Of a stretch of DNA of 64,000 bases, positions 18,026 through 27,030 are shown in pieces. The DNA is from Carboxylicivirga sp. (GTDB lineage: Bacteria; Bacteroidota; Bacteroidia; Bacteroidales; Marinilabiliaceae). Where the stretch lies: positions 34,269 to 98,268 of the forward strand of contig JAOARW010000097.1 of assembly GCA_025210475.1 (NCBI GenBank), in the 5' to 3' direction. The first letter of the stretch is position 1, and each line of letters opens with the position of its first letter. A program made the translations under genes and the position numbers. The notes under the pieces were generated by a model. It was not told the DNA's origin. It did not search any database and saw only the letters and a program-made list of their open reading frames with translations.

Positions 18026-18026
18026 A

Positions 18027-18575
18027 TTATCCTTCAGGTATTATAAATATTGGTTCCTCATCGGTTACTGGTGGTCGCTCAATTGGTTCATCTGATATAG
18101 TGATATCATTAACGGTGTTTTGGTTAAACTCAGCTTGTGCGCTTGCATCTTCAACATTACAATTAAATGATATTCTGTACAGATTGCCTGAGCCTCCAGA
18201 GTCTTCACGTCGCATATCTACACGTCGCATTGTTTGAAAGAATTGACCGCTAATACCATGAAAGCACGTATGTAGCTTTGTCAATAGCCGTAGGTATTCA
18301 GTAGCACTACTTTGGTTGTATGAGCCTTGGTATGTGTCGCTGAATGTTTCAAAGAAGAAATATAAATCTATCTGAAGGTCGCACTCCTGGACTAATGTGC
18401 CTAAGTCATTGCATGCATTAGTATTGAAGCCAATAAAAACCGCAGGTGTTGGGAATGGTAATTCTTCAGTCAAGTATGACACTTGCTCATGCCACAAATC
18501 TACCCATTCTATTTCAGGGATATTATTAGTGATGCGTTGAGCAATCTCATTATATAGGTCTGTCCATGCTTCCAT
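18027..18575 (-). CDS. Tail terminator / Mu gp37-like protein
   Basis: 182 residues. Position (after gpG-like protein, end of the head operon) and the start (LYNEIAQRITNNIPEIEWVD... VFIGFNTNACNDLG) fit Mu gp37/lambda gpU-type tail-completion proteins. The acidic, Pro-rich tail (PIERPPVTDEEPIFIIPEG) is unusual. Identity is by position and size rather than by a sharp motif. A dispersed palindrome lies 10 nt before its start. Confidence 0.55.
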   Translation of the reverse strand: MEAWTDLYNEIAQRITNNIPEIEWVDLWHEQVSYLTEELPFPTPAVFIGFNTNACNDLGTLVQECDLQIDLYFFFETFSDTYQGSYNQSSATEYLRLLTKLHTCFHGISGQFFQTMRRVDMRREDSGGSGNLYRISFNCNVEDASAQAEFNQNTVNDITISDEPIERPPVTDEEPIFIIPEG

Positions 18576-18585
18576 AATTTAACTG

Positions 18586-18602
18586 TTTAAATAGTGTTTA
18601 AA
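18586..18602. repeat. Dispersed phage palindrome, site 2
   Basis: TTTAAA-TAGTG-TTTAAA, inside the longer GTTTAAATAGTGTTTAAAC. It lies 10 nt upstream of the minus-strand start at 18575 and overlaps the end of the upstream gene. Confidence 0.75.
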
Positions 18603-19212
18603 CGTTTCTTAATTCTATTTTGATGCTGTTGTCATTAAATTGAGGTTCTATTTGGTTCTTTACAACATCACCAAACCATTGGTCAAAGTTCTTCATTAGG
18701 GTTTTGCTATTGCCCATAAATTGATGTTGTGGTATTTTGATTTTAGAGCCTACAGGCTTTAAGGCCATTGCTCGACAGAACATAGCTTTCTTTCCTAATG
18801 AAACGTTTTTCTTATTCAATGAAACCGCTCCTCGTTTATTGGTTGTTACTCCACCAACGAACTCGTAATACTTTGCCCAAAAGTATTTTTTCATCTGCTC
18901 TGTTACTATAATATAGCCACCGTTATTGTGGATGTCCGCGTAATCAGAATCTGCGACAACAACTACTCGTTGCATGGTTGCTGATTGCTTTTTGATAGAA
19001 CGCATAAGCTTACCGCTTTTATACATCGTTCGCTTACCGGCCAATGGATTGTTGGTTTGATCCCAGGCTTTGAAAGATGCATCAGTAAAGCCACCATTAA
19101 CAAACGAGTCTTTAAAGAACTTCACAGATTCACTGGCAGCGTAGCGCGAAGCATTCTTTTTAAGCTCTTTAGCCATTTGCATAAATTCAGGTACCTTGTT
19201 TTTTTGTGCCAT
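18598..19212 (-). CDS. Phage virion morphogenesis protein (Mu gpG-like)
   Basis: 204 residues. The pattern FFKDSFVNGGFTDASFKAWD ... RTMYKSGKLMRSIKKQSAT ... VADSDYADIHNNGG is that of the Mu gpG / phage virion morphogenesis family, which acts at the head-tail junction. Between the portal fusion and the gp37-like gene, as in Mu order. The 83-bp gap upstream holds a structured RNA candidate. Confidence 0.82.
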   Translation of the reverse strand: MAQKNKVPEFMQMAKELKKNASRYAASESVKFFKDSFVNGGFTDASFKAWDQTNNPLAGKRTMYKSGKLMRSIKKQSATMQRVVVVADSDYADIHNNGGYIIVTEQMKKYFWAKYYEFVGGVTTNKRGAVSLNKKNVSLGKKAMFCRAMALKPVGSKIKIPQHQFMGNSKTLMKNFDQWFGDVVKNQIEPQFNDNSIKIELRNV

Positions 19213-19226
19213 TGGTTGTATATTTG
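19196..19226 (+). promoter_or_regulatory. Plus-strand promoter inside the leftward operon
   Basis: TTG (19196-19198), 20-bp spacer, TATATTTG (19219-19226): a full Bacteroidetes promoter pointing away from the head operon, directly before a terminated short transcript. Confidence 0.6.
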
Positions 19227-19231
19227 CAGTA

Positions 19232-19293
19232 CAGAGCGAGTGTTACTCAATCTGTGCTCGAAGGTGTATGTTTCCGGCATACGCCTTTTGTTT
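19232..19293 (+). ncRNA. Candidate small RNA antisense to the head operon
   Basis: From the promoter just upstream, a ~60-nt transcript would form ACAGA-gc-GAGT-gtt-ACTC-aa-TCTGT (19231-19255) and then a strong terminator, AAGGTGTATG (19261-19270) with CATACGCCTT (19278-19287) followed by TTGTTTT. It fills the gap between the gpG-like and portal genes. The opposite strand could instead use the same hairpins as a leader for the gpG gene. Confidence 0.45.
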
Positions 19294-19295
19294 TA

Positions 19296-21830
19296 TTAAT
19301 CAAATTTGAAATGTTCCATAAAATTATTGCTATTGATCTGCTTGCGTGACACCTTAATAGCTTTCTTTCCTCGGAGAATTATCACTTGCTTAATGCCTTT
19401 ATTTATCTTGCTTTTGTCTGATAAATCACCTCGAAGCTTTCGTGCTGCTATTGCTAAATAGTTCTTTTCAGGTGCATGAGTTAAGTCCAATATAGCCCAA
19501 CTACACTTTTGTTTATTGGCAGCATAGATGTTATTCTTTACAAAGTTTTTAGTTGACGTTGACATTTTCGGATCGAAAGTTTTTAAGTCTGCCAACTCTC
19601 CAGGCTTTCCAATACCTATCTCCGGGTTTTTAATGGCTGTTTTGTTAGAGTTTTCAATGTGTGGCAGAATATAAACATCTTTCTCCAGGCTTTTGGCAAT
19701 TGTTTTTGCCGCTTCAATTGATAGCTCAGTATCTGCAAGGTCTGAGAAGTCATTAACCAATACTTTATTGTCTCCAACCTTCATTGTTTGGTTGTACGGC
19801 ATAAAACTTTTCATTAGCTCAGTGTTATCCCGGATAATGCCACGGTTTTTGGGTGTAATGTTTTGGAAATAGCTTTGCTCATCAGTAAACACCTGGCCGC
19901 TTTTTTGTGGATTGTTTTTGTACTTGAGTCCGCTTAGCTTACGTCCGTTTGTTGGCTGTTCAACAGTTTGCTCAAGCCAACATCGACAACCATGATCCCA
20001 CGGTGGAACTGATGTCCATTCTTTAACTGGCTTGACAATTCCTTCGTTAGCAGCATGGCTTGTGCGAACATCATCATCAGCCATTGTACGACATTTCAGG
20101 TTCGGATAAATATCAATATCATCCAAATAGGTTATATAGTCCTGGGCAGAACTAACAGAACTACTACAAAACCTCAATTCAGTAGTTAAATAAGTTGCAT
20201 TGTGTTTTTGAACAATCCCTTTAGCTTGAGTAATAAACTCCTCTTTTGTGATGCCGCCAACATTCAATGTATCCAGTTGCTTCATTAGGTCATGGGACTT
20301 AGCTCCGGCAAACTTCAGAAAGTTTTCACGGAAGCTCCTGGTTAAACTCTCATCATAGTAACCTTTGCCCCATGCCTTTTCAGCTTCTTTATTAAAAGCT
20401 GCATAGTTCTTTAGTACTAAATCATTATCTAAATCGGTTGACTTAACCTCACCGTTGTAGATTTGATTAGCCAAACGCTCAATAGCAGCGTCCCATGTGG
20501 CAGCGAATAATTCAAATGCATTTGGTACTACTGCATAAGGTGCATTACCTAGACGTTTGAGGTCTGCCTCAAGCTTTTTTTTTTGAGCGTTGGTTTCTTC
20601 TGTTTGGGTTGGTGTTGTTAAGCTTCGCATCCCAATAATAGGTAAACCAGTGCGCTTTTTTACTTCCTCTGTATCGAACTCAAATGATGTAGATAACTTC
20701 TGAACCGCATCAATGTAGCCATTAATATCTAGCGTCTCCTGGTTATCCCAAATAAGAGTGTGAGTAGCAAAATCAGCATATACACTACTTAATTTTGCAA
20801 GTCGTTGACGGTATTGAGTGTTGAAATAATGCTTGTATAAAAGCTTGTCAGCTTCGTATCTATCCTGAGCCACGCGCTCCTGTACTTCAGCTGAACCTAC
20901 AAAGCTTTTTTCGTCAGTTGTAGCTGTGCCTCCCAATACGCGCTTACTCATCTCTGTATTGCAAATCTCAGTTATTAAAGAGCTAAAAGAGAGGTGTGCA
21001 TTATTTGTTGTGATACTTGGCGTCTCAATTTTCTCATTACCCTGTAATACGGCAAAATGGTTTGATTTAAAATCGGATAACATATTAAATAACTCATCCC
21101 TGCGGGTATCATCCATACGTTCGGTAATAGCAAAGATTGGAGGTATTCCCAATTTCTCAATGTAGCCAATCCATGAACCTAAGCCTAATTTCTTAGCCAA
21201 TACAACCATAGCTAATTCATTCAACATGCCAAGCTCCCAGTCATTACCAATTTGAATGTAAAAATCTTTATACCTACCATCGCGATAGCTTGTGCCTTTA
21301 TCGTCGTACTCATCCTCAACAATAATTCCTTTTTGAGCAATAAAGTTTGACTGCGGTATTTGGTCAACCTGGGCAAGTTCCCCCGTGTCTACATCGGTAT
21401 AAAACATTTCAATTAAGGTTGTGCCCTGGAAGTTTCGGCCTAATGTGAGGCGTATTAAATCGTCGTGCCATGGACGCTCCAGTAGCTCCTTTAAAGCTTC
21501 GCTTTCTTCACCCTTTTCATTGACTATTTTGTATGATGAACGCTGTACTCGCAAAAAGCGCGTATCAATCACTGATGCCAAATGAGGATCAAGCAATAAG
21601 CTTTTATAGAAACGTCCTAATTCGCCACGACGTGGATTTTCCGGGTCTGTTGCAGCCATAACTGCATTAGTCCAGTCTTTTATTTCTTTACGCTTAAAAG
21701 CTGTTGGCTCACGTTTCCACGGTGCACCTTTTTCGCCACGTTTGTAATACTCAGCATATAAAGAGCTGTTTTTAATACGGTTTAATATGGCCTTTTCTGC
21801 CGCACTTCCTAATCGTTGAACTATATTCAT
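19296..21830 (-). CDS. Portal (Mu gp29-like) - MuF (gp30-like) - C-terminal nuclease-like fusion
   Basis: One ~844-residue polypeptide. Residues 1-430 match DUF935/Mu gp29 portals (FYKSLLLDPHLASVIDTRF; TLGRNFQGTTLIEMFY). About 430-665 form a MuF/SPP1 gp7 head-morphogenesis domain ending in MADDDVRTSHAANEGIV and PPWDHGCRCWLEQT. About 700-845 resemble CdiA-type BECR/tRNase toxin domains (SLEKDVYILPHIENSNKTA; FVKNNIYAANKQKCSWAILD). In Mu the portal and gpF are separate. Start: ATG 21836 is possible, but ATG 21830 lies just after a dispersed palindrome. The toxin call rests on pattern alone. Confidence 0.8.
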   Translation of the reverse strand: MNIVQRLGSAAEKAILNRIKNSSLYAEYYKRGEKGAPWKREPTAFKRKEIKDWTNAVMAATDPENPRRGELGRFYKSLLLDPHLASVIDTRFLRVQRSSYKIVNEKGEESEALKELLERPWHDDLIRLTLGRNFQGTTLIEMFYTDVDTGELAQVDQIPQSNFIAQKGIIVEDEYDDKGTSYRDGRYKDFYIQIGNDWELGMLNELAMVVLAKKLGLGSWIGYIEKLGIPPIFAITERMDDTRRDELFNMLSDFKSNHFAVLQGNEKIETPSITTNNAHLSFSSLITEICNTEMSKRVLGGTATTDEKSFVGSAEVQERVAQDRYEADKLLYKHYFNTQYRQRLAKLSSVYADFATHTLIWDNQETLDINGYIDAVQKLSTSFEFDTEEVKKRTGLPIIGMRSLTTPTQTEETNAQKKKLEADLKRLGNAPYAVVPNAFELFAATWDAAIERLANQIYNGEVKSTDLDNDLVLKNYAAFNKEAEKAWGKGYYDESLTRSFRENFLKFAGAKSHDLMKQLDTLNVGGITKEEFITQAKGIVQKHNATYLTTELRFCSSSVSSAQDYITYLDDIDIYPNLKCRTMADDDVRTSHAANEGIVKPVKEWTSVPPWDHGCRCWLEQTVEQPTNGRKLSGLKYKNNPQKSGQVFTDEQSYFQNITPKNRGIIRDNTELMKSFMPYNQTMKVGDNKVLVNDFSDLADTELSIEAAKTIAKSLEKDVYILPHIENSNKTAIKNPEIGIGKPGELADLKTFDPKMSTSTKNFVKNNIYAANKQKCSWAILDLTHAPEKNYLAIAARKLRGDLSDKSKINKGIKQVIILRGKKAIKVSRKQINSNNFMEHFKFD

Positions 21831-21835
21831 ACTCA

Positions 21836-21852
21836 TTTAAATACTGTTTAAA
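21836..21852. repeat. Dispersed phage palindrome, site 3
   Basis: TTTAAA-TACTG-TTTAAA in the 11-bp gap between the gp36-like and portal genes, 5 nt before the portal ATG at 21830. Confidence 0.75.
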
Positions 21853-22288
21853 TAAAATTTTCGTCTTTAGTTGAGTTGCCATAAAACGGTTGGCCTGTCG
21901 AGCCATCATCCTTGGTTATCTTTGGGCAATTAACCAGGTTAATCACTCCACTTTGAATGCGCTCTAAATCTTTAATTGCATCATCGTACAACTTTTGGTA
22001 ATCCTCCGGCACTTTGCGAGCGGCATTTCTTCGAACACTGCGGTAGACTACAATGCATGAAAGAACTTGCACGAGTACACCGTTTCGAATAGGAGAAAGT
22101 TCATCAAAAATAACATCTGTGTCATATATGCCACTGATGTATGATATCATTAAATCAATAGCCTTTGTTTCAATGTTATTAATGATGGTATTGTCATCAA
22201 TATTGGCAGCTGCTTCTAAAGCAACACTATCGTTTAATAAGCGTTCCTGTATAATGGAAGTTAGGTCATCCTTGTTAACGTATATCAT
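21848..22288 (-). CDS. Mu gp36-like (DUF1320) head-tail protein
   Basis: 146 residues. The start MIYVNKDDLTSIIQERLLND and the following helical adaptor-like fold (ISYISGIYDTDVIFDELSPI) fit the Mu gp36/DUF1320 family of head-completion proteins. Overlaps the terminase start by 4 nt. Here it precedes the portal in transcription order. Confidence 0.7.
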   Translation of the reverse strand: MIYVNKDDLTSIIQERLLNDSVALEAAANIDDNTIINNIETKAIDLMISYISGIYDTDVIFDELSPIRNGVLVQVLSCIVVYRSVRRNAARKVPEDYQKLYDDAIKDLERIQSGVINLVNCPKITKDDGSTGQPFYGNSTKDENFI

Positions 22289-23823
22289 GGCATTTCAAAT
22301 TTTACTTTCATTTTACCTACTTTAAATGACTTCTCACCTTTTCTCTTACTTCCTCCAGGAGTGCAATACAATTCAAGTTTTTCAATTGCTTGCTGGTCTG
22401 CGTCAGGACTATCATCATGCTCGGTCATACCTTCCTCAACTGCACATAGCTGCATTATTCCAACTTGTGTGTCGGAGTGACTTTTAAGGGTTTTATTATA
22501 ATATGTTCGGCTATTTTGATAGTATGGCTGCATAGTAATCATCCGCATCAACTTATTACCTTTTACTAAAACTTTCATAAGGTTTAAATCTACACCATAC
22601 TCCTCTTCAACTTCATCAATGGCACGTTGAACCTCACCATTCCAGAATTGACTTTCATATTGAAAAATAACATTAACTTCTTTAGGTAGTTGCCTTTTGA
22701 AATCACACATCCATGCTACTGCTTTTTTCATTTTAGATTGCTTCACATACCCGTCAATCAACCAAAAATTACGTCCGTGTAACCCCCATGCTTTAGCAGC
22801 ATTGTAATCACTCTTTTCGTTTCCTGCATAGGCAATATCCCAATGAACTACAATCATCTTAAATTCTTCCAATGGAGGAAGAGGAGCCCATTGTATTTGG
22901 TCTTCGCTAAAAATGCTTCCTTCTAACTTAGTCTCGTGCAAGTATTCAGCATACGCGGCAACTATGCCCATGTTCTTTTCTTGCTGCTTGTAATATTCAG
23001 CTGTGTAATAGTTCCATGCGGGTTTATAAGTTACCTTATTGTATGCTTTGACTTGACGAACACTCCACTCAGGGTGACGCTCTTGCAGTATGGTCTGTGT
23101 CATAACGCGTGCGAACTTATTACAAGCATATAGCATACGTCTTATTGAACCTGTCATTGTTGCTAAAATATCACGTTCAATCTGATCCGCTTGTTTACGC
23201 ATTCGCTTTGGACTTCCAATTGTGTCTGGTGTTTCTGGGTCATCAATCACCCAAAGTGATGGCCTTCGCTGTTTTACCCTAACCCCACGTACCTTCTTTT
23301 TAAAACCAAAGGCCATTCCAATGAAGCGTTGATCAATGGTTTTAAAATTGCCTATCTCCCAATCTCCATCGCATTTCTGTTGTCCAAAATCATTAACTAA
23401 AAGCGGATTCCCTTCTAATTCAGCCTGTATATCTGCCAGTAGTTCTTGAGCGCGTTCTTTACTATCTGACATAAGGCACATAAACACATCTTCACCTCTT
23501 ATCCAAAGCCATAGAGGAACAATGATGTTACAATAAACAGACTTCGCTAAACCACGTCCCCACTCCTCAAACTCAATAAATAAAGGATCGGCAGCTACAT
23601 CATTTGCAAATTCAATATGGAAATCAGCACAGTCTGCCTGAGCATAGTGAGGTAGGTATGTCTTTACCATATACTCAACATCTATTTTCGCCCTGGCTAT
23701 TCTTGACTTTTGCTCACTTTTAGTTTCAAAAGGATTGACATCATTAGCCTTGCGAGCAATATCAAGCTTTTTTAAATACTCTTCCGCCTTTTTCTTATCC
23801 GCTTTTTGTCTTGATGTTGCCAT
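22285..23823 (-). CDS. terL: Phage terminase large subunit (Mu gp28-like)
   Basis: 512 residues; ATP-driven DNA packaging motor and nuclease. The ATPase half has a degenerate Walker A-like WGRGLAKSVY (about 88-97) and Walker B-like LWVIDDPETPD. The nuclease half has MIVVHWDIAYAGNEKSDYNA, with acidic metal ligands. Lies 2 bp downstream of the small subunit. Confidence 0.88.
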   Translation of the reverse strand: MATSRQKADKKKAEEYLKKLDIARKANDVNPFETKSEQKSRIARAKIDVEYMVKTYLPHYAQADCADFHIEFANDVAADPLFIEFEEWGRGLAKSVYCNIIVPLWLWIRGEDVFMCLMSDSKERAQELLADIQAELEGNPLLVNDFGQQKCDGDWEIGNFKTIDQRFIGMAFGFKKKVRGVRVKQRRPSLWVIDDPETPDTIGSPKRMRKQADQIERDILATMTGSIRRMLYACNKFARVMTQTILQERHPEWSVRQVKAYNKVTYKPAWNYYTAEYYKQQEKNMGIVAAYAEYLHETKLEGSIFSEDQIQWAPLPPLEEFKMIVVHWDIAYAGNEKSDYNAAKAWGLHGRNFWLIDGYVKQSKMKKAVAWMCDFKRQLPKEVNVIFQYESQFWNGEVQRAIDEVEEEYGVDLNLMKVLVKGNKLMRMITMQPYYQNSRTYYNKTLKSHSDTQVGIMQLCAVEEGMTEHDDSPDADQQAIEKLELYCTPGGSKRKGEKSFKVGKMKVKFEMP

Positions 23824-23825
23824 AG

Positions 23826-24356
23826 TTAACCTATTTCAATAGTTTTCTTTCGAATAAGTGTTGATTGAAAGTGAACAGTCTTTTCCCATAAATCTTCGTC
23901 ATATACCCTAAGTGAATTAAAGATTTCATCCATAACATCTATGAAAACACCCAATGTGTAATTGGTCTTGTCGAGTGAAAGCAATGTCTTGTTTTGTTTG
24001 GCCATCTCATCTGATAGGGCACGAGCTTCTTTTCGTAAGCGAACTTCTTCTTTTGTGTCACCTATCTTTTGGGCATCCAGTATTTGTTCTTCTAGCTCAA
24101 GTCTTTGTTGGCTCATAACTCGGAGAAGCTTTTTAAGATTATCAGCATCGGTACTAATGCACTGCTGACGGTCTTTGCGTTGGTCTTTCCAATTCTCCTC
24201 CTTTGCCCATTTGCTTAATGTGGCCTCTGTAATATCTAAAAGAGCAGCTGTTTCTTTTTGGCTCATGCCTTGTACAACAACATACTCGTAGGCTGTACGC
24301 TTTAATTTTTCGTAAACCGCTTTTGATAATTGCTTTCTTCGTTTTTTGCTCGACAT
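23826..24356 (-). CDS. Phage terminase small subunit / HTH protein
   Basis: 176 residues. N-terminal HTH (MSQKETAALLDITEATLSKW) and a long charged coiled coil, typical of small terminases (DNA recognition). First gene of the leftward head operon; its start faces the protease operon across the late promoter region. Confidence 0.8.
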   Translation of the reverse strand: MSSKKRRKQLSKAVYEKLKRTAYEYVVVQGMSQKETAALLDITEATLSKWAKEENWKDQRKDRQQCISTDADNLKKLLRVMSQQRLELEEQILDAQKIGDTKEEVRLRKEARALSDEMAKQNKTLLSLDKTNYTLGVFIDVMDEIFNSLRVYDEDLWEKTVHFQSTLIRKKTIEIG

Positions 24357-24558
24357 ATGCGCTTCATTTTGTTACAAAGGTTGTTTGATTTACGCGCACG
24401 TAAAAAGTGGGCTTTTTTATACTCTAAGAAACACCTCATTAAAACGCTATAATTCTGTATAACACGAAATTTTTATAGTACAAAAACTCACCATTTTATA
24501 GCCTCATAAAATCACTGAATCTTTGCTCATCAGATTTACAAAATGTGAACTAAAAAAC
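24357..24558. promoter_or_regulatory. Divergent late-operon control region
   Basis: A 202-bp AT-rich gap between the two structural operons. It has an inverted repeat TTTACG-cgca-CGTAAA at 24389-24404 and two TTTTATAG repeats further right. Near-consensus -7 elements (ATCTTTG on plus, ACCTTTG on minus) lack a good TTG, as expected if a phage activator is needed. Confidence 0.5.
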
Positions 24559-25665
24559 ATGAGTAAAAATTTACTAGTAAAGGTCTATGCTGAAGAAACA
24601 ACCGGAAGGGTTGATATTATCGGCAATATCTCAGAGTGGAGCAATAACAACGCTGTTGAGATGCGAAGTAAATGCGAGGAGCTGAAAGCTGCTGGCATTA
24701 CTAAGTGTCATGTGTATTTAATGACCGGCGGTGGTGATTGTTTCCAGGCTAATGAGATTGTGAATATCCTAATTGATGTATTTGATAGCTATACCGGACA
24801 AGGTGGAGCTCTTGTTGCAAGTGCCGGAACTTACATTGCAGTAAAAGCAAGCAGCTTTACAATGGCGAAGAATGGTCAGTTTATGATTCATAAGCCGATG
24901 GGGGGTGCTCATGGAAACGAGACTGAGGTAGAAAACTACCTTGAGTTACTTAAGAACATGACAGTTACCTATTACGATGCTTACAAAGAAAAATTAAAGA
25001 AGCCGGAAGCTGATTTTAAAGCAAAATGGGATGGTGGTGATTTTTGGATGACCGCTGAGAAGGCTAAAGAATGGGGCTTTGTAACAGAAGTTAAAGGTGA
25101 CACGAAGATAGACCAAACAACCGCAAGTATGATCAAAGAAAGTGGTTCGCCAATCGAGGCTAAAGTAAATATTACTCCTAAAAATTCTAATGACATGGAT
25201 GTAAAAGCTATGGCTGCTCTTCTTGGTATGGATGCCAATTCAACCGAGGAGCAAGTAAATGCGCGTATTCAAGCCAATGCGCAAAAAGCTGCCGGTTACG
25301 ATGCCCTTAAGGCTCAACAAGAGCAAAAGGATAAAAATGACCTGGAGGCTAAAATCAAGGCTATCCTTGATGAAAAGGAAAATAAGAAGTGTATCAAGGC
25401 AGACACCCGAGCGAATTGGGATGCTTTGCTAAGAAAAGACTTCGAAGGAACCAAAGCTGTATTAGACAGCTTAACTGCTGTTGAAAAACCTTTGTCTGCC
25501 GAAATTAAACCTTCAGCTGATGGTAAAGGTGCAACTTATCAGGGCAAAACATTTGAACAGCTACAGGACGAAAACCCTGATGTGTTGGCCGAATTAGAGG
25601 ATAAGAATCAGGAAGCTTACAATGCGTTGTTTGCTGACTGGAAGAAACGCAATAACGTAAAGTAA
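24559..25665 (+). CDS. Prohead protease (ClpP/S49-like) with C-terminal scaffold
   Basis: Start chosen at ATG 24559 (MSKNLLVKVYAEE); 12 upstream codons are unlikely. Residues 1-200 are a ClpP-fold serine protease: GGGD turn, nucleophile Ser88 in ALVASAGTY, His111 in MIHKPMGGAH. Residues 212-368 are a charged, helical scaffold (NDLEAKIKAILDEKENKK). ATG 25195 is in frame at the join (MDVKAMAALLG) and could give a separate scaffold, as in Mu I/Z. Acts in capsid assembly. Confidence 0.87.
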   Translation: MSKNLLVKVYAEETTGRVDIIGNISEWSNNNAVEMRSKCEELKAAGITKCHVYLMTGGGDCFQANEIVNILIDVFDSYTGQGGALVASAGTYIAVKASSFTMAKNGQFMIHKPMGGAHGNETEVENYLELLKNMTVTYYDAYKEKLKKPEADFKAKWDGGDFWMTAEKAKEWGFVTEVKGDTKIDQTTASMIKESGSPIEAKVNITPKNSNDMDVKAMAALLGMDANSTEEQVNARIQANAQKAAGYDALKAQQEQKDKNDLEAKIKAILDEKENKKCIKADTRANWDALLRKDFEGTKAVLDSLTAVEKPLSAEIKPSADGKGATYQGKTFEQLQDENPDVLAELEDKNQEAYNALFADWKKRNNVK

Positions 25666-25670
25666 GGAGG
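25664..25670 (+). promoter_or_regulatory. Strong Shine-Dalgarno before the capsid gene
   Basis: AAGGAGG 7 nt before ATG 25678. Such sites are rare in Bacteroidetes; it marks the most highly made virion protein. Confidence 0.65.
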
Positions 25671-25677
25671 ATTAATA

Positions 25678-26604
25678 ATGGCAGTATTAACTGATGGGAA
25701 CTGGTTAAACCAGTTCGTAGCTCCTCAATTATTGGTGGAGTTCAAAAATTACAACGATGATTTTGTTGGCGTATTAAAGTCCGCTCCAAAATCAGCCGTT
25801 ACAGCTGATGGTATCCGCTTTAATAAGCTGATCAATAATGTTGGTTTTCATGTTGACAACAGTGCCGATTTTGTTGCTAAGAAAATGGCTGGCAAAAAGA
25901 CATTCGTTGAGTGGGAAAAGTACGACACCGAACCAACTGAAGTAGACGATGCAGAAATTCGTTACTTAAACTATGATAAACGTGCAGCAGTTCGTGTGAA
26001 GCATGCAGAAGCTTTTAAAATGGGTATCCGTGACCACATCATGTGGAAGTTGGCTCCATCTGATAGCTCTAGTGCTGATATGCCGGTAATGCGTACAACT
26101 GGTGCCGATGATGGAACCGGCCGTAAGCGTTTAACTTTTGCTGATTTAGTGAAGTTCCTGGAACTTGTTAAGAACCTGAACTTACCAAATATGCAAGAGT
26201 TATATATGGTGCTTTGCTACGAGCATGAAACAGACTTGATTTTAGACCGTGACAGCGCAGCATTATTTGCAGACCGCAAAATCTTCTTTGATGATGTAAC
26301 AGGAAAGGTTAAGTCTGTAATGGGCTTCAAATTCTTTAGCAACAATGCCGTTTTGGCTTACGACAATACAGGTAACAAACTGGCTAAAGGTGCTGCATTA
26401 ACAGCTACTGACCGCCGTGCTTCTTTGTTCTTCTATGCGCCTAACACCATTAAGCACATTGAGAAGGTTAAAATCCTTTACAAGCCGGAGACTCAGGATA
26501 CAGAGTCAGCTGATCCAAAATCAACATTCCGTACTCAAACTTACGGTATGATTGACCGCATTGAAGATTACGCAGTAGGCGCAATCGTCAGCGGCATAGT
26601 ATAA
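25678..26604 (+). CDS. Major capsid protein
   Basis: 308 residues, directly after the protease/scaffold, with a strong ribosome site and a terminator-like hairpin after its stop. Features fit Mu gpT-like/HK97-fold capsids: an N-terminal arm, RTTGADDGTGRKRLTFADLV, and FYAPNTIKHIEKVKILYKPE near the end. Identity rests on position and composition; no unique motif. Confidence 0.82.
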   Translation: MAVLTDGNWLNQFVAPQLLVEFKNYNDDFVGVLKSAPKSAVTADGIRFNKLINNVGFHVDNSADFVAKKMAGKKTFVEWEKYDTEPTEVDDAEIRYLNYDKRAAVRVKHAEAFKMGIRDHIMWKLAPSDSSSADMPVMRTTGADDGTGRKRLTFADLVKFLELVKNLNLPNMQELYMVLCYEHETDLILDRDSAALFADRKIFFDDVTGKVKSVMGFKFFSNNAVLAYDNTGNKLAKGAALTATDRRASLFFYAPNTIKHIEKVKILYKPETQDTESADPKSTFRTQTYGMIDRIEDYAVGAIVSGIV

Positions 26605-26610
26605 AGCTAG

Positions 26611-26625
26611 CCCCGCTTTGCGGGG
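26611..26625 (+). terminator. Hairpin CCCCGC-ttt-GCGGGG after capsid gene
   Basis: Perfect 6-bp GC stem 7 bp after the capsid stop, followed by TATTCTTT. Probably a partial terminator that raises capsid transcript relative to tail genes. Confidence 0.7.
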
Positions 26626-26652
26626 TATTCTTTCACTTTTAAACAAAGTATT

Positions 26653-27030
26653 GTGAAGACAAAAAACAAAGAACAAAAGAAGGCAATAGCAGCTGATATC
26701 TTTGAGCGTTACCCAAAGGCTCAAAAGGTTGCAGTTACATCGGATGGCATGGCATTTATTACCGATGAAAACGAGATTGCTGTTAAGAACCATGCCAATA
26801 AAAACCGTTATGGCAAAGAGCTTTCAATTACTCACTTCAGACGTGATGAAATGGGAAGTGACAATACTGACAAGCCCAAAACAGCTAAAGAACTAATTGC
26901 AGCAATCGAAGCAGCAAAAGAGCTTGAGGCAGTAGAAGCTATCCTGAAAGCTGAGAACGAAGGTGAGAAGCGCAAAACAGTTATTGAAGCTGCTGAAAAG
27001 CGCATTAACGAACTTAAAGAAGCTAAGTAA
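26653..27030 (+). CDS. Small head/neck protein, GTG start
   Basis: 125 residues starting at GTG 26653 (KTKNKEQKKAIAADIFERYP). The N-terminal half ends FITDENEIAVKNHANK; the second half is an Ala/Glu/Lys helix (AKELIAAIEAAKELEAVEAI). Located where Mu-like phages encode a neck or head-tail joining protein. Its stop overlaps the sheath ATG (TAATG). Confidence 0.6.
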   Translation: MKTKNKEQKKAIAADIFERYPKAQKVAVTSDGMAFITDENEIAVKNHANKNRYGKELSITHFRRDEMGSDNTDKPKTAKELIAAIEAAKELEAVEAILKAENEGEKRKTVIEAAEKRINELKEAK

